64,000 nucleotides of DNA from Apostichopus japonicus (GCF_037975245.1 NC_092563.1:26724960-26788959), one strand, 5' to 3'; positions 1 through 13,042 are shown, numbered from the stretch's first letter. Translations and numbers: made by a program. The notes: generated by a model not told the origin, from the letters alone.

Positions 1-250
1 TTATTAACCACCAAATTAGCTTGAACCCACAACCACTCAGATACTCGGTTTCATATTTCAATACTACACTCACCTTAGTAAGTGCTCTCGACTATTGGTT
101 GGGTGGATTGCTTGAATTGTAGTTCATAATAGTGACAGCCAAAACATATAAATGATGAAAACAAACAACAACAACAGAATTAAACCTGCAAGCAAAATAA
201 TTCTAAAAACATTTACCAGCAAAAATTTTGACTTTGATTAACAACATTAC

Positions 251-528
251 CTGAGTAGTCCGCAAGAAGATATGCACAATCCGGGTTGACACTGCCACCT
301 ATTATCGACGTCTCGTTGCTGCACCACGGCGGATAGAAGACTCCCTTGGTACATTCCGGTCGGTTGCAGTACAGGAGCCAGTCTTCCGTGTTCTCTCGTA
401 GGACACTGCCGCTGATGGAGAGCTCCGACACGTAATGAGAGTTCTGCAGCGACCTCCAGTGATCCCCGACCACGCTGGATCCTTCCCACATCGACGTGAC
501 GATATCTGAAGACACGTACCAGCCGAAC
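251..528 (-). CDS. Exon 4 of the OpuAC-like gene
   Basis: 278 nt between acceptor TTCACGGCAG| and donor CTCAG|GTAATG. It encodes residues 160-252, starting in the block GRFGWYVSSDIV and continuing through DHWRSLQN to a segment with four cysteines (YCNRPEC, PPWC, NPDC). It ends in phase 1, so at least one further exon lies left of position 1. Confidence 0.65.
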
Positions 529-3500
529 CTGCCGTGAAGGGCAAAACACCAGGCTATATGTGTTAGCTCATGTGTTATATGTGTTACATGTGTTAGCTCA
601 GTGGTTAACGCTGGTGCATTCCAATCATAAGGTCCCCAGTTTCGAGTCACTCCAAGATTAACGTACGTCGTCCGATTACAGAGTTGTTGACAATTGACAA
701 TTCATAATCATGGGCGTTAAATATGAATGTAAGAGACTGAATTGATCAGCTTGCGGCTTTGATAAGCCAATGAGGCTTCTTGGCGAGTTCCTACTTGCAG
801 GAGGATCTAAAATACATACATTTGTCAGGTAATGTGTCAGTAGGAGGCTGAGGGGGCTGCAGCATCAGTGCAGCCAGGCTGTGTACCTGGACAAAATTGG
901 ACTCTGCAGAGATAATCTCACTATTGTTCTTTTTGACACAGTGTCTTTAAGAAGAAAGTCAGTATATATCTTAGGAAAGTGTTCCTGTTCCAGGGTAAAA
1001 TACAGGGCTGGAGGAGAAACCATGGCAACAGCAGATTACTTGAACATCTCATTTAGTTTTTGCTGTCACACCCTGAGGATTCCCTCCCCCCCCCACACCC
1101 CTTATTGTAGAACTGCATGTCTAACTTGAACTGTTGTTTCTCTCTGTCATCGAAATTGAATCAGAAATTTTTTGAGGGGAAGCGGAAAAAAAATCGAGTA
1201 AGTACTGATAAAAAGAACCACTAATTCATGACACCTACAGGACCATACATATATTTTAAAGACCAAGGAAGTGAGGGAGCAATTTTCTGTCCTTTGTTTG
1301 AACTAAAAAAACTATCAACATACCTGCCATATAGGGCATGGTTGCCCTGTTGTGATATTCCATCAGTACCAGCTGTGTTCCATCCCTCCAAAACCACTGG
1401 GTTACTCATCCACATGGCCAAGTTAATCGATGGTGCATCGCTTGGTCGGCTTCCGCTGGTCTTACAGCTGGGTACAGGAGTGGGGGGAGACCCATTGGTT
1501 AATATACAAAGCTTACAACTTGGATTAAACCTTGTTAGAATTAAAGCGCAGCAATACAATGTGTAAGTAAAAACATGAACTAATTATGTCTTGAAAAGTC
1601 GATTCTGTTCAGATGTTGTCAAGACGCACCTTTCTTGAATGTAGGCCGAGATTACAAGGTCCGTTGATCCGAAAACATATACTTTACATTGGCTTCTGGT
1701 GAGGTGCCGGGTCCAGTTTAAAATCATGCTGGTACTGTTTAAGGTTTTGCAGGGTGGTATTGCTTACCTTGTTGATTCTGTCCACCATTATGAACCCAGA
1801 CCGGGGCTGAGGTCTGAGGGTAAGCATTTGCTCAAATCCCCCAGAACTCGTACCAGATATGGTGACCATTTTATTGCTGCAATTGCTCCACGTCTTTATA
1901 CTAATCTTCTTTCTGATGTGCGCTTTGCACCATCGGTTAATGCATTTAAGGCTCATCTTAAGATTAATATCTTATTATTTTCTGTTACTTTCAATCTGGT
2001 TTTTCTATTGGTACTGTTGCTGTAAAGCGCTTCGAGCCTTTGGGGGAAAGGCGCTAAATATGTTTATGCATGTATGTATGTATGTATGTATACTTGTAAA
2101 CATGTATACTTGTTTTTTGGGGGGTGTGTACTCACTTCTCATCCAGGCATCCGCTGACCCTCATCAGTGCGTGCGCTGTTTCAGTTGGGCTATACAGCTT
2201 GGGGGTAGTAATACACATCTCAGCATAACCAAGGATCTCTGTTCCAATGATCATAACAACATGGTTGAGAAAGTCTTGCATGGGTCTATGTACTGCACTT
2301 CCTTCAAGCAGGATGGGTAACACTTCTCCTTCAAAGGTGAAGTGAGTCACTCGATGGTCCATGCCATGCACTGAAAGAGCCAGGAAGGATAATTACTGGA
2401 ATACTATAACTTTGGTATTAAAACCCTGGTAATTTAAGCATAATATTGCAGTAAATAGTGACCCAAATCTTAATTCTCCTTACAAACGTTACGCACACAG
2501 CTTAATTGGAACGGTTACTCAATCATCAAAACACTCTGTGTGAGGTGGGGAGGATGAATGTGTCTGACAAAATGCACACAGTGCTTCACAATAATGTGAG
2601 GCCTAAAAAGGGCATAAATTGAAAATTTCAGTCATGGTACCTGTAGGTCATAATTTACAACATGCAAAGATGCTTCTCATTGTTGGTTGTGAAGTTCTTA
2701 AAATTTTGAAATAAACATCCTTGGTAACATCATTAATAAAATAAACATTAACATTTGGCCACAACTGAATATTCTGTTTAAACTTTGAAGGGTGTGACGA
2801 CTCGCGCAAAATGAAACGTCTAATGCCGGTAATCTGACCTAGTTTCAAATGAGGTGTAACAGACGTGTTAGACACCACCATCGATTCCAGAAAATACACA
2901 CACAGCTTGGTACCGTCGGTAATTAGACACTAGTGTACCGTCAGTACACTTAGCTGCGGTCAATACCCACAGCACAGTGTACAAACTATAAAGCGATGGA
3001 CATCTCAGGTCCAGCTATTAGATAACAAGGTATCCCGTTTCATTACTGTCTGCATTTGGTAGCGACACAAACAAAACGTCACTTGCAAGCAACAGAAAGT
3101 TAAATTTTTCAGATGGCCGCACGCAGTTTGGGGCGAGTCTTCAATGCCTTTAGGTGTCTAGACTATGCAATGTTTCACAAGACTCCTGGCCAGTTCTTAT
3201 CTTGCGTGTGTTTGGTGTTTGCCAGATAAAAAATTGACAGCGAAAAAATATACTTTAGTCAGCCATTTTTTGTGGAATCTAGACTATTGTATTAATTAAA
3301 CCTAGACAGGCACAGCAAGTTTCTATGAAAAATATTGTGCAAACATTTAGGCAAATCTTATTTATACCATAAGTTATTTATTGACATTCTTGTCATTTTC
3401 TGCATTGACAGTTTTGTGGGAAGAAAGAGAGTATTTGGGTAAACATTTAAATGTTATTTTACAAATAGTAAAAAGTGACAAAGAATATGGTGGTTCAATG

Positions 3501-5018
3501 CGATGTCTTGTAGTTACAGCTTGTTGACTTATTTTTCTACCCTTCATTCAAGATAACATCAAATCAGGTTTTGGAATTAGACTTTTTTTTCTTATGGTAA
3601 CTAACTTTGATGTGATTGGTGTCTTTATTGGATGGAGAGGGAATGAGTCTAGGGAAGGGGTAGGACTTGGATGCAATCAATAAAGCATATTATTGGCATT
3701 TGGGAGGGACTTTACATCCTTGAACAGCAGTAATCACCAACTGCTTAGTTAACTTAAAAATTCTGAAAACAGGTCACAAGAAAAAAAGATTCAAAAGATC
3801 AAAAATCAACGCGGTCCAGATAGGACTGAAATCAATAACATATAAACTATATTGTTTGAAAAGTTCATTGCTCTTGATATGCTCGGGTTGTCCTCGATAA
3901 TTGTAAACCCTAATTTGAAAGTAAATGATTTCGTCACCCAACTGGCACATGATATTGCCTTGCGAAGGGCCCAGGTATATCAAAATCAACAATTGCTGGC
4001 TCCTCAAATCTAGAGTCTTTGTCTTAAGACAATTATGCCACGCGCCTCTGGCAGCTGAATAAACATTTTTATCATCCTGGAATCAGATTGTGGTCGAGAG
4101 AGGGCACGGCACCTCAGCATATCAGTTACCAACTATAGAGAGATAAATACTTTGTCAATAATTATTCATCGATTTTAGGCTTCTGCATACAAACTCGAAT
4201 CACACCAAAGCCAGCTTCTGTAACATGTAATAAAACTGCAGCGTGTTTATACAACAACTTACTTGTCAGGGCTTTTGTTTAGTCGACACAAAACTGTGTT
4301 TCGTGTAGCATACGATAGTTGTAACCATACGACAAACTTGAACTCAGATACCAGTACTTACATGTTTCAATCTGTTTTGTGCACATGCATGGCTGCATAC
4401 TTGCTAGGACTTAAAGCAAAGAGATATATATACACTTTTTTCACAACTTTGAGGTTTTTGTGAAAAGCAGAATTATATAAATGTGTAATTAAAGGCTGTT
4501 AACACAGTAAGCATTACATTCAAGCAGTGCAAATAAACCAAGCCATTTTGACCATGTGCACATTTTACAATTATTTTCCCACCTATGTGATGGTACATTT
4601 TATATGTTGGGAACAAAAGACAACCATCCGTCCAATCATTACTAGTTTTTTACTTATATCTTAGGCTTCCAAACCCTCCCCAGGATGGCAAATTTGACAC
4701 AGATTTTGTCACAAATGAAACTGGAGTCCCTAGTGCCAACTTCTGGCAATAGCCCTGGTTAAATGCAGTTCTATATACCAGTTATATATCCCTTATATAT
4801 CTTAAGTGAGACTGATTTTGTGCAGATACTACCACCAAAGTTTCCAGTTTAACTTAACTGTTAATTACTTCTGTAAAATTATGCAAACTTGTGACACAAT
4901 GTAAAATTTTATACTTACTCGTCTGATTTTGCAGTAAACAACTCGAATTACAGGAGGACAGCGAAAAGAGTAGGAGAACCCCTACTTTCAAGATTAGAGA
5001 AAGGTTAATGACAGCCAT
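251..5018 (-). CDS. Secreted OpuAC-like substrate-binding protein, 5' part of gene
   Basis: Four exons (5018-4919, 2370-2136, 1467-1324, 528-251) have GT/AG borders and phases that close exactly, giving 252 residues before the gene leaves the window. Residues 1-33 begin with a hydrophobic signal peptide (MAVINLSLILKV..., then Leu/Ser/Cys-rich), so the product should enter the secretory pathway. The mature part carries the blocks EILGY, INLAMW, GRFGWYVSSDIV and DHWRSLQN, plus a Cys-rich stretch. From memory this block order matches the glycine-betaine/choline ABC-transporter substrate-binding (OpuAC-like) domains found in some marine invertebrate proteins; that assignment is inference. The start is the ATG directly behind a pyrimidine-rich acceptor, so a 5'UTR exon probably lies further upstream. 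The ligand and any membrane anchor are unknown because the 3' exons are missing. Gene structure is well supported, family assignment moderately. Confidence 0.6.
582..822 (+). mobile_element. tRNA-derived SINE, full-length copy
   Basis: The 5' part has a box A-like GTTAGCTCAGTGG and a box B-like GTTTCGAGTC at tRNA-like spacing, followed by a tRNA-unrelated body and a simple tail AAAATACATACATTT. A second copy with the same body and tail lies at 43643-43845, proving it is dispersed. It sits in intron 3 of the OpuAC-like gene, antisense to it. Confidence 0.7.
1324..1467 (-). CDS. Exon 3 of the OpuAC-like gene
   Basis: 144 nt between a C/T-rich acceptor ending CCCAG| and donor GGCAG|GTATG. It joins exon 2 in frame (codon AA+C) and exon 4 in frame (codon AG+G). 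It encodes residues 112-159, with INLAMWMSNPVVLEGW and GTDGISQQGNHALYG. Confidence 0.65.
1678..2098 (+). mobile_element. 5'-truncated LINE, reverse-transcriptase C-terminus
   Basis: Translation of about 1685-2020 gives the familiar end of CR1/RTE-like LINE polyproteins (LHWL..RCRVQFKI, SYLVDSVHHY-like, PRTRTRYGD, APRLYTNL.SDVRFAPSVNAFKAHLK). A 3'UTR with GTAAAGCGCTTCGAGCC and GGCGCTAAATATG and an (ATGT)n tail follow. Small frame and insertion defects show it is dead. It lies in intron 2 of the OpuAC-like gene on the opposite strand. Confidence 0.75.
2136..2370 (-). CDS. Exon 2 of the OpuAC-like gene
   Basis: 235 nt between acceptor CTCTTTCAG| and donor GAGAA|GTGAGTAC. The first two bases complete the codon left open by exon 1, giving Met34. 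It encodes residues 34-111, including VLPILLEG and EILGY. In the proposed fold this is the first lobe. Confidence 0.65.
2371..4918 (-). other. Intron 1 of the OpuAC-like gene
   Basis: About 2.5 kb of AT-rich sequence. I see no further exon, repeat family or RNA gene in it; short open frames here have no recognisable content. Confidence 0.5.
4919..5018 (-). CDS. Exon 1 (signal peptide) of the OpuAC-like gene
   Basis: 100 nt of coding sequence, ending in phase 1 at a strong donor (A|GTAAGTAT). It encodes a typical signal peptide of about 25 residues. The ATG is immediately preceded by a splice-acceptor-like tract (CCTTCTTGCTACAG), which argues that the exon begins here and that the 5'UTR is on another exon. 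Confidence 0.6.
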
Positions 5019-8000
5019 CTGTAGCAAGAAGGAATGGAATGAGACCAATGTGGGCACATTCTGAGAAATTGGTATTTACCCATCTCAAAACATTGGTTAA
5101 ATATCTTGCCTACATTGACAGCACTGAATTCTAATATTTAGGGGACAGTAATACTGGTTTTGTACTGTCTAAACCCTATCCACTGTACTACATGTTGAAT
5201 GTTACTTAAATGTAGTCAGTATATGAGCCCCAAATTATAGCACGCAATAATTGCTAGAAGTTTTCAAAAAGTACTTTCCTGGAGGTCTTTACCATCCAAA
5301 TTGTTCTCAGACATTGTTATGGAACAAACAAGATGTCTGAATGTCCCAGTAAGGAAAACTTCCCCGCAGGTTGTAATAAAACAGTTTAAGTATTTTTACC
5401 AAAGGTGACCAAATTTGAATATCTAGCATATTTGGGGCCAATACAGCATACCTTTAAATATTCTGCACTTGAACTGCAGAAAAACACTCACCGACATGTT
5501 TTCCACGAGTTGATTCATTTATGTTAAGAGACTGTTATTGGGAAAATTATGCACCATAGATGTTAGGTAATTTAATACTTATATATCAATTGTTATTCTT
5601 AAACATTTTATGAATTGAGAATCACAATGGGCATCATTTAATATGGGTTAAAGTCTTAAGGAATAATAACACTTCAAAGAAAATGACCTACTGAATTTGC
5701 ATTTAATCATACATTCACAGTTCTATTCAATCCATAACCCTGGGCTGGAAGATAAATGTAAAGTTTGCAATTATCAGTTTCCATATTTATTGGAACATTT
5801 TTAAACATTTGCAGGATACCATGTAAGAATTGAGACAATACAATATAGAAAAACAAAGATCCTGGGCTATAATCACAGGTTTAAGAACCAAATGTCTGGG
5901 GGAAGTTCTCTTCCGCCCCCCCCTCCCCAACCCTTCAAATTTCTTTTGGGGAAACGGTTTTAATGACAAGTAAAGTATTGTGTAAAATATTATGTTAATA
6001 TTTTGAGTCAAATATCCAAATAAAATATCATTGAGTTAATTTCAAGTATAATATCATAGCGATATTTTGAGGATATTGAAAGGCTATTTATTCAAGTTTC
6101 TTACAAATTCTTGTCCTTTAATAAAACTGACGCTCCCTGAACATTACTTTAGGGTGTTACCAATTGCAATCTAAATGGGTCCATATAGTGATACAATACA
6201 TGTCTGATATTCTTAGATGGCCACAATGGTATCAAAGCCAAAGAACACACTACAAGCACTGTGAAACAATTTTGGAAAAGCTAATCTATTGAATACTTAA
6301 AAGTTTGTGATTAAACTTTGTGTGTACATTAAGTTCAAATTGCCCTAGGCCAACTGAACATGCCTAGGCCAAGTTAGTGCTAGTACTAGTCACTGAAAGT
6401 TGGTACCACTGTGTGGTGCCTCATTTGCTTCCCTTTACAATTACTGTCCATTAAATAAGTTGGTTGGCTATTGACAACCTGTGCGAATGTAAATTGTCAT
6501 AGCATTAGCAGGTACATAGGGCTACTTGCAATGCAAAGTAATACTAATAGGCCTACCCTAGGCCTATGGCATCCATAGCACAGCAGGGAATAATTTATCA
6601 AGTACGTGTCGCTTCGCAGAATGCTATACAAAATGCTCAAATTATATACAATGTATCCTAGCACTTTTAGCCATTTTTAAAAAAATAAAACAGCTAGGAA
6701 CCATATTATTCGTATGAGACAAAATTTCGTTCTTTCAAACTGTTACTCAAAAGTTGGAAACTAACTTATTTCCCTGCACAGTCCTATCGACTGAAAATCT
6801 GGACAATGACCGTAATTTTGTAATAAAAACCACCATACTCACTCACCTTGTATTGTTATGTATATATTGACCATCCGTTGTACATTTTCAGTGCCTATCC
6901 GTAGTAGCCGATGTAAGGCTTATATTTATAATATTGAATCAAACTTTATGGAATTCCGAGTTCTTGAACCATAACAAGTAAGATATTCATTGCGAATATG
7001 TAAACTTCCCTTGATATTTATCTCTATGGAAACTTAACGAATGTTTTTACATTACCCAAACGTTCAGCCATAACCCTAAAACTTAACGGTTGGGGATAGC
7101 TTCGCAAACTCGAAATGCAATTTCCGGTTAGGCTGCAACTTGTCTACAACGTTAGAAAGCAGTCCAGGATCCCTGCGTGAAGTGACAGCAGTTAGCCTCG
7201 ACCGAGCGCACAAGATCCAAACAAGTACAAGGAATTGTCACCTTTTAACGTTTGAAACAACGATCGTTCTTGCTTAATCGTTAACCTAGTATGTACTCTT
7301 TAAATCTTGTTAATACACGAGAAGGGTGTTAAAGTATTCAAACTTTGTCAAAATGACCAGTCGACAACGCAACTAACTTCTCTTGCTACATAACAATATC
7401 CCCAGTATACCGAAATGTGTTCACAGCTAGCTAGCTATGGCGTGCATGTGAACGGTGCATGCCTTCGTAGATCTATCATGCAATCTGAGAGTACACAATT
7501 TTTACCCACGTAGAAATGGTATCACCTTTCAAGAGTTAAGAACTTTTGTCGAATGGCGTTGATGCAGACCATAGCACTAAATACTGAAGGGAACATGGGT
7601 TGTGCGTTTGTACGGCGGAAGAAGGTTAAATTGGGGGCCAGAGTGGCGAGGGGAAGAAAAGCACAACCTTCGATGGCAGTGACACTGATTTTAGGGGGAA
7701 CACCAAAAAGTTACCTAACAGCTTTCTGACAACACGAATCATCTATGTCCAAGTCGTATCACAAATTCCAGTATCTTTTCACATTTTAATGACAAAAAAA
7801 AAAACATCGAAAGTGTACTCTTCTACCAAACAATACCCTATTTATGAAAAAAGGTGACGTTGTGATTTTTTTATAACCCAAAAATGGGGTACCATATGCC
7901 CACGCATCTCCTCCCCCGGGCAATGGTGTGCAAAGGTTTCAAAGGTGGGGACCAACTCTAAACTTTCCCCGACTGCCGGAATGCATTAACTTTTGTGGTG

Positions 8001-8440
8001 GGGAGCAGAGGCGAAGAAAGGTTTTTATAATAATAATAATAATAATAATTTTCCATCCATTCGAAATCTGATTTCTGTTACAGAATGAAAATAGAACATA
8101 ACGTAATACTAATATAATAATATTATAACTCACAGTTACCAATGAAACATGAAGAGGCACAGCCAAATGCTTGAATGAACATGCAAATACAAATCGCTAA
8201 AAAAAGAAAAAAAAAAGATGTATCAACAACTAACGAAATAAGTCAACACAACTACCAGAGAAAGCATTCTGAATTTGCATAAATTAACTTTGTTCTTATA
8301 TTCATCTATGTTTACTTGAGGTAAATATACTTTTCAGCGTTTATTGCAAACTTAAATTTATAAAAGAATTCCTCGATACAAAGATTCTTGTTTAGGCGAC
8401 TATAGTTTGGTAAATAGAATTTTTCACATGTAGAATTAAA
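5019..8440. other. Intergenic / upstream region, no gene seen
   Basis: AT-rich sequence upstream of the OpuAC-like gene. It should contain that gene's promoter and 5'UTR exon, but neither can be located by eye. A short (TAA)n microsatellite lies near 8028-8049. Nothing else is supported. Confidence 0.5.
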
Positions 8441-8443
8441 AAG

Positions 8444-8827
8444 TTATATGGGTGGATACATCCATTCCCAAAGAGATTTCTTTGTGAAGAAAATTTGCTT
8501 TCTTAAAAAACAATCTTCCACTTCTAAAATAAAGTTAGATGTAAACTGACATTCCCAAAACAAGTGCTCAAGATTTTCAACATGTTTTGTACAAGAGGTA
8601 CACTGGAAGTTTGTTATATAGTCGCAATTATTCGATGTAAAAAAACGGAATTGAAAAGAACGCAGTTTGACATTGGAAACAGTATATTTCGGCTTTTTAA
8701 AACCTTGCCAGTCCTTCTCCGTAAAAACATTAAACTCTTTATTCCATTTCATGAATGCTGTAGGTTTCTTGGTTATACGAGAAAGCATCATAGAATATAT
8801 CAATTGAGAAATTGAAATCGCATTCAT
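8444..8827 (-). mobile_element. LINE remnant (L1/Tx1-like), C-terminal part
   Basis: A 127-codon open stretch ends with the C-terminal signature of L1/Tx1-type LINEs: KLRSFQFRF, then CTSC...H..ENLEHLFWECQFTSNF, a CCHC-like finger with the LEHLFWEC block. Everything upstream of the domain is missing. Its 5' side abuts the tail of the SINE at 8831-9133. Confidence 0.7.
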
Positions 8828-8830
8828 TGA

Positions 8831-9133
8831 ATAATAATAATATCAGCAGATATTTTTTTTACGACGCTTAAGCGACCACAAATGTGGGAGAAGCCCGCAA
8901 GGGCTTATGTATTACAACTTACACGTCGGGTGGCTTCCAATTCAACAATTAAATCGAAGTTGGAATCTTTTCAATATAGAAAGTCACTTTAGATGGTTAA
9001 ACAGTATATTGCTCTTGGATGAAAAACCCACCTTACTATGACCCGGCCGGGAATCGAACCCCGAACCTCCCGACTGCTAAACCTCATTGCGCTCAAATGC
9101 CCACCACATTTATCCACTCGGCCACAGCACCGG
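8831..9133 (-). mobile_element. tRNA-derived SINE (Ser/Leu-tRNA-like head)
   Basis: Read on the minus strand, the element starts GGTGCTGTGGCCGAGTGG (box A) and has GGTTCGATTCC (box B) after a long variable-arm-like insert, resembling tRNA-Ser or tRNA-Leu. A body of about 200 bp ends in an (ATT)n tail at 8831-8842. The sequence after box B (GTAAGGTGGGTTTTTC) matches the truncated copy at 35597, so this is a SINE and not a functional tRNA gene. Confidence 0.75.
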
Positions 9134-9365
9134 TAAAATGAAAGGGGCACTGCATGCACTGAGTAATTAAGTCCGACTTCTATGAAGGGGGCGGTGGGTT
9201 GTTCTCCCAGAACAAAAAAAAAAATTAAATGTCAAATGATACATTTTGAGGCATATTTAGATTAGAATTTAGTTCTATTTAATGTCTGATGAACGTAGGT
9301 GGAGCAACTTTTGTTCGTAGAGCGGTGCAGTCTGAGGCATATTTAGACTGTATATACATCAGGTA

Positions 9366-9382
9366 TATATATATATATTTTC

Positions 9383-9440
<58 letters not shown>
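9366..9440. repeat. (TA)n microsatellite
   Basis: Nearly pure TA dinucleotide repeat, interrupted once by TTTCATT. Open frames across it (Tyr-Ile repeats) are artefacts. Confidence 0.95.
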
Positions 9441-9443
<3 letters not shown>

Positions 9444-12400
9444 CCCTAAAGGCAAGGTTTTACTAGTATATACTTTGTGTGAGGTTGAAAAAAATAGTGT
9501 GGAGGATACACCCATAGTTATGGTCCAACTCTCCGTCCGAATTTTAAATTCCTCTACTGAACCATTTCCCTCTGACTGACTGTCGGCGGAGGTGAGGGCC
9601 ATGTTCCCCGCCCACCCCTTTGCTTTATGTACGCCACTGTCTCCGGTTGCATCGCCCCTGGCGATTTTTGAAGGGATTTGCTATGTCATCCGGCAACTGA
9701 GAGCCACGTCATATTAGTGTCAATTTCACAAAATGCTGCGAGTTATTTCAAACTTTGTGAACAGGATGTCAATTTTTTTTTAGTGTCTATCCTCTTCAAA
9801 TTCCAGACATCATTGCAGGTTTTACATGTACAAATTTGTAATAACATGGTCATGTTCAACCTACGATACAAATCACATTCACTGTCCAATGATGTGGTTA
9901 ATTCGTTTCACAACATTGATGTTACATTTATAATACGACAGTATCACATCGGTTGGAGTGCCTGTGATTCAAGCTTGAAACAAAACGTTTCTGTGATCTG
10001 TATTATGTGATAATTCATTGTGCACGGTTTGTCCTAAATTGTCTAATTTTTCTAGAAATCGAAGAAATAAGAAAGTTTAACGTTGCTTTTACCGTTCTCA
10101 CAAATGATATCTGTTATCTGTATAGTATATATTTATGTCTTTTGATCACAGACAACATCTAAGAAGGGTGCAATGATAAACTGATTGAATCCACGAAGAG
10201 CGGAAGAAGATTAAAATACAAGAAAACTTTGTTTGATGAAACTATACTCTGCCTGTCCGACCGGTCACAAGTCAACATAATCAATGTTTCACATGAAATC
10301 GAACTTTCGCGCAAATTTCCCTCAAGTCTGCAGCAGTGATCTTTTATCTACTTCGACAAAATAATATTACTATAAATTCAAACTGAAAAAAACCAATCCT
10401 TTTTTTCATATCTTCTTATGTATATATAAGGGTGTGATACATTGATCACAAGAGAGCCCCTTATTCGCTCCTATCCTATTTTATAGCGATTGTTTTGAAA
10501 GACCCTGTAAACAGAAATTTGTTGAAGTTTGCTAAATAGAGGGCGCTCATCGAAATTGCGTTCTTAATCTTGTTACAACGGTACCAATTGAAAGGTTAGT
10601 TTCTGTTCATGTGTTATATAAATAGCATCCGATGGCACTTACCAACTAAATCTTTAAAACACGTGTAGTGTATAGGCCGTACCCTTCAGTTTTTTTGGGT
10701 GGGGGGGGGGAGGGGTAGGGAAACCCCTTATACCCATCGTTTGTCACGGTTTATCATTGAATATATTTGTAAAGGTATTAAAAAAAAGTTTCAAATTTTT
10801 GGTAGAGGGAATAGGGTGAGGTGGTCGGTTTGGGCCTTGGGGGGGGGGATGGGGTGGGGGCGAAGTATTCTATTTGAAACTCCCGATATCCCTCCACTGG
10901 TGTAGAATCACCAGTGGTTATTAGCCATCTACCCACCCCTATATTTCTCTCTTCATCTTCTGTTACATTTTATTGCACGACTGGTTATTAATTTACAGTA
11001 CTGGTTGCTGGTTGGCTTTTTATTACAGTAGTGCATGATTCATTACTGTTATGTTAGCAGTTGGTTTTTGTTGCATTAGTTGTTTGCATATTACTGCTGG
11101 CAATGCGTTACAGTAGTGGTTACGATATTGCATTACTGGTTGATCATTGATGATTACATCAATGGGCAAGACACCAACAGCCTTAGTACGCATCATTTTT
11201 CTTAATGACATTTAACTTCCATCAGTCATGTCTGGTATCTGTTTTCATTTAAAATAAGAATAAAACAAAAAGAACAAACGAACAAAAAAATATTATAATA
11301 TATATAATCACTTGATCAAATAGTCAAGAAGGAAACTAACCACAACTAACAGCTTTGATTTAAATGTTACCAACAAATCAATAAAGATGATTTAGCTTTA
11401 GTACGTTTATTGACTTTCTTATTCTGTATTTAGCATAATTTTGCAGATCTTGCAAAACACTTGCTGTCTTATTTCTTGTAACAATTCCATGTTAATTTAG
11501 AGGGAAGCTCAAGAAAAAGATAAAGCAGTCATTCTAGTAGCGTGATTATTGCCTTTATATCGGTTTATTCAGAACGATCTCTATAACAAGTGTATTTACT
11601 AGATAAAGTACAAGTTATCTTTATATCCGTCCCCCCCCCCCCCCCCCCGCTCAGGTACGATTCCATCTATAAACTTTTTACAAAAGTCCCTATTACTACA
11701 AGTATAGCCTATCGTGTTTCCGTCATGCCATGTATCATCTCTCTTGGCTATTTTCGTTTCTTATTCTTTTTGTCCCTAACGGCTACCAATAAAACAGATT
11801 TACACACACGTACGTCCCTTGCTGTTAAATTTTGCACTGGCCTTGAACTTGCCGCGCTGCAGCTGAAACAGTGTAACTCAACTAAACTTACCTCGAGGCT
11901 CAACGTAATGTTAATGCGGTGACTGATCTGTCGAGAAACAAGGTAAGACCGTCGGCTTTGAAAAACTCGATGATCACATTGTAATACAGTTTGACCATGG
12001 AGTCTGTTTATAGCTCCATGGTTTGACTTTACAGCGCTTTCTTAGACAGACTTGAAAATTCATTCCAGGCGTAAAGGCAAGTCAGCCTGCATGTGCTCTT
12101 GTATTGCAGTTAAGTTAGGCTTAACTTAGGCTGGGCGATAGAAATTGAATCAATTTCTATGGGCTGGGCACATCTTCCCAAATTTATTCTATTTACTACA
12201 GATGATTGCGTAATCATGTGCCGACATCCATGTTACATGTGCATGCTTGTTACTATGTTAGCTAATTGGCGATACGAAACTTATCTAACCTGTTATGAAG
12301 GTATATATAGTTAAGGCTACTAGAACATATATATACTCGAAAAATGCTGACATAACGTGTATGCAACTATAGTGTATCTCAAGTGTAACAATAAAGCCTA

Positions 12401-13037
12401 GCTTAGGTTACAATGTTCTCTAGGCTAAGTCTAACTCTTAACTTTCTAAGCCTTTATCTGGCGTAGGCACTAAGGTAGCCTGAGTATTACGGCCTAGGCC
12501 TAGTAACAGTTAGTCACTTAGTGTTGTTAGCCCAGGGCTGGGTCTAACATTAGGCTTAAGTTTGCCCAGGATATAGTAGCCTATGTGATATAGGCCCAGT
12601 CAAGATACAAGAATAATGTTAGTGTTAAGTTAGAGTCAGGCTTAACCTTGGTTGTGGACGAGTATGAATGGACCTCAGTAGTGATATGAAATCCACAGGA
12701 ATTTTGACCCCTCGCATTACAGGCTAGACAGGCCTAGGTCCACATAAGGATGAACAATGTCAGGAGGCGAAGGTCACACATGTATAATCACAGGCACCTC
12801 ATACATTTCTTAAAACAAACGTATGTTTCTCCCCTTCCCACACACCAGTACGCTATAAAGAAAAACCAAACTTGATCATGTTCAACAGTAATTTTGTTGG
12901 AACCTTTGAAGCATTAGTTGCCATCAAATTGCACATTCCTTATTTGCCGGGACTAATTTGCAACTGCTAGTACTAGTAGGCTATGTTTGGTGACCAGGTT
13001 TATAAGAACATTGAAGGCCACATGAGCTTGAATGTTC
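9441..13037. other. Intergenic region, no gene seen
   Basis: AT-rich sequence without recognisable coding potential. It contains a C homopolymer near 11631-11648, G-rich runs near 10698-10720 and 10840-10860, and a 10-bp inverted repeat with a 3-nt loop at 12138-12160 (ATAGAAATTG / CAATTTCTAT). Around 12.1-12.8 kb there are many TAGGCCTA-like words. Confidence 0.5.
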
Positions 13038-13042
13038 AGCCA

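Noticed and set aside
1228-1566. 112-codon plus-strand frame over exon 3 of the OpuAC-like gene
   Set aside because: It mirrors the minus-strand exon, which has splice sites and in-frame joins; the plus frame has no recognisable content.
8860-9133. Functional tRNA gene on the minus strand
   Set aside because: Promoter boxes are good, but a SINE body and tail follow and a related copy exists at 35.6 kb; cloverleaf pairing is not convincing.
9289-9602. Tyr-Ile repeat open frames, also at 38968-39150 and 49190-49497
   Set aside because: Translations of (TA)n microsatellites.
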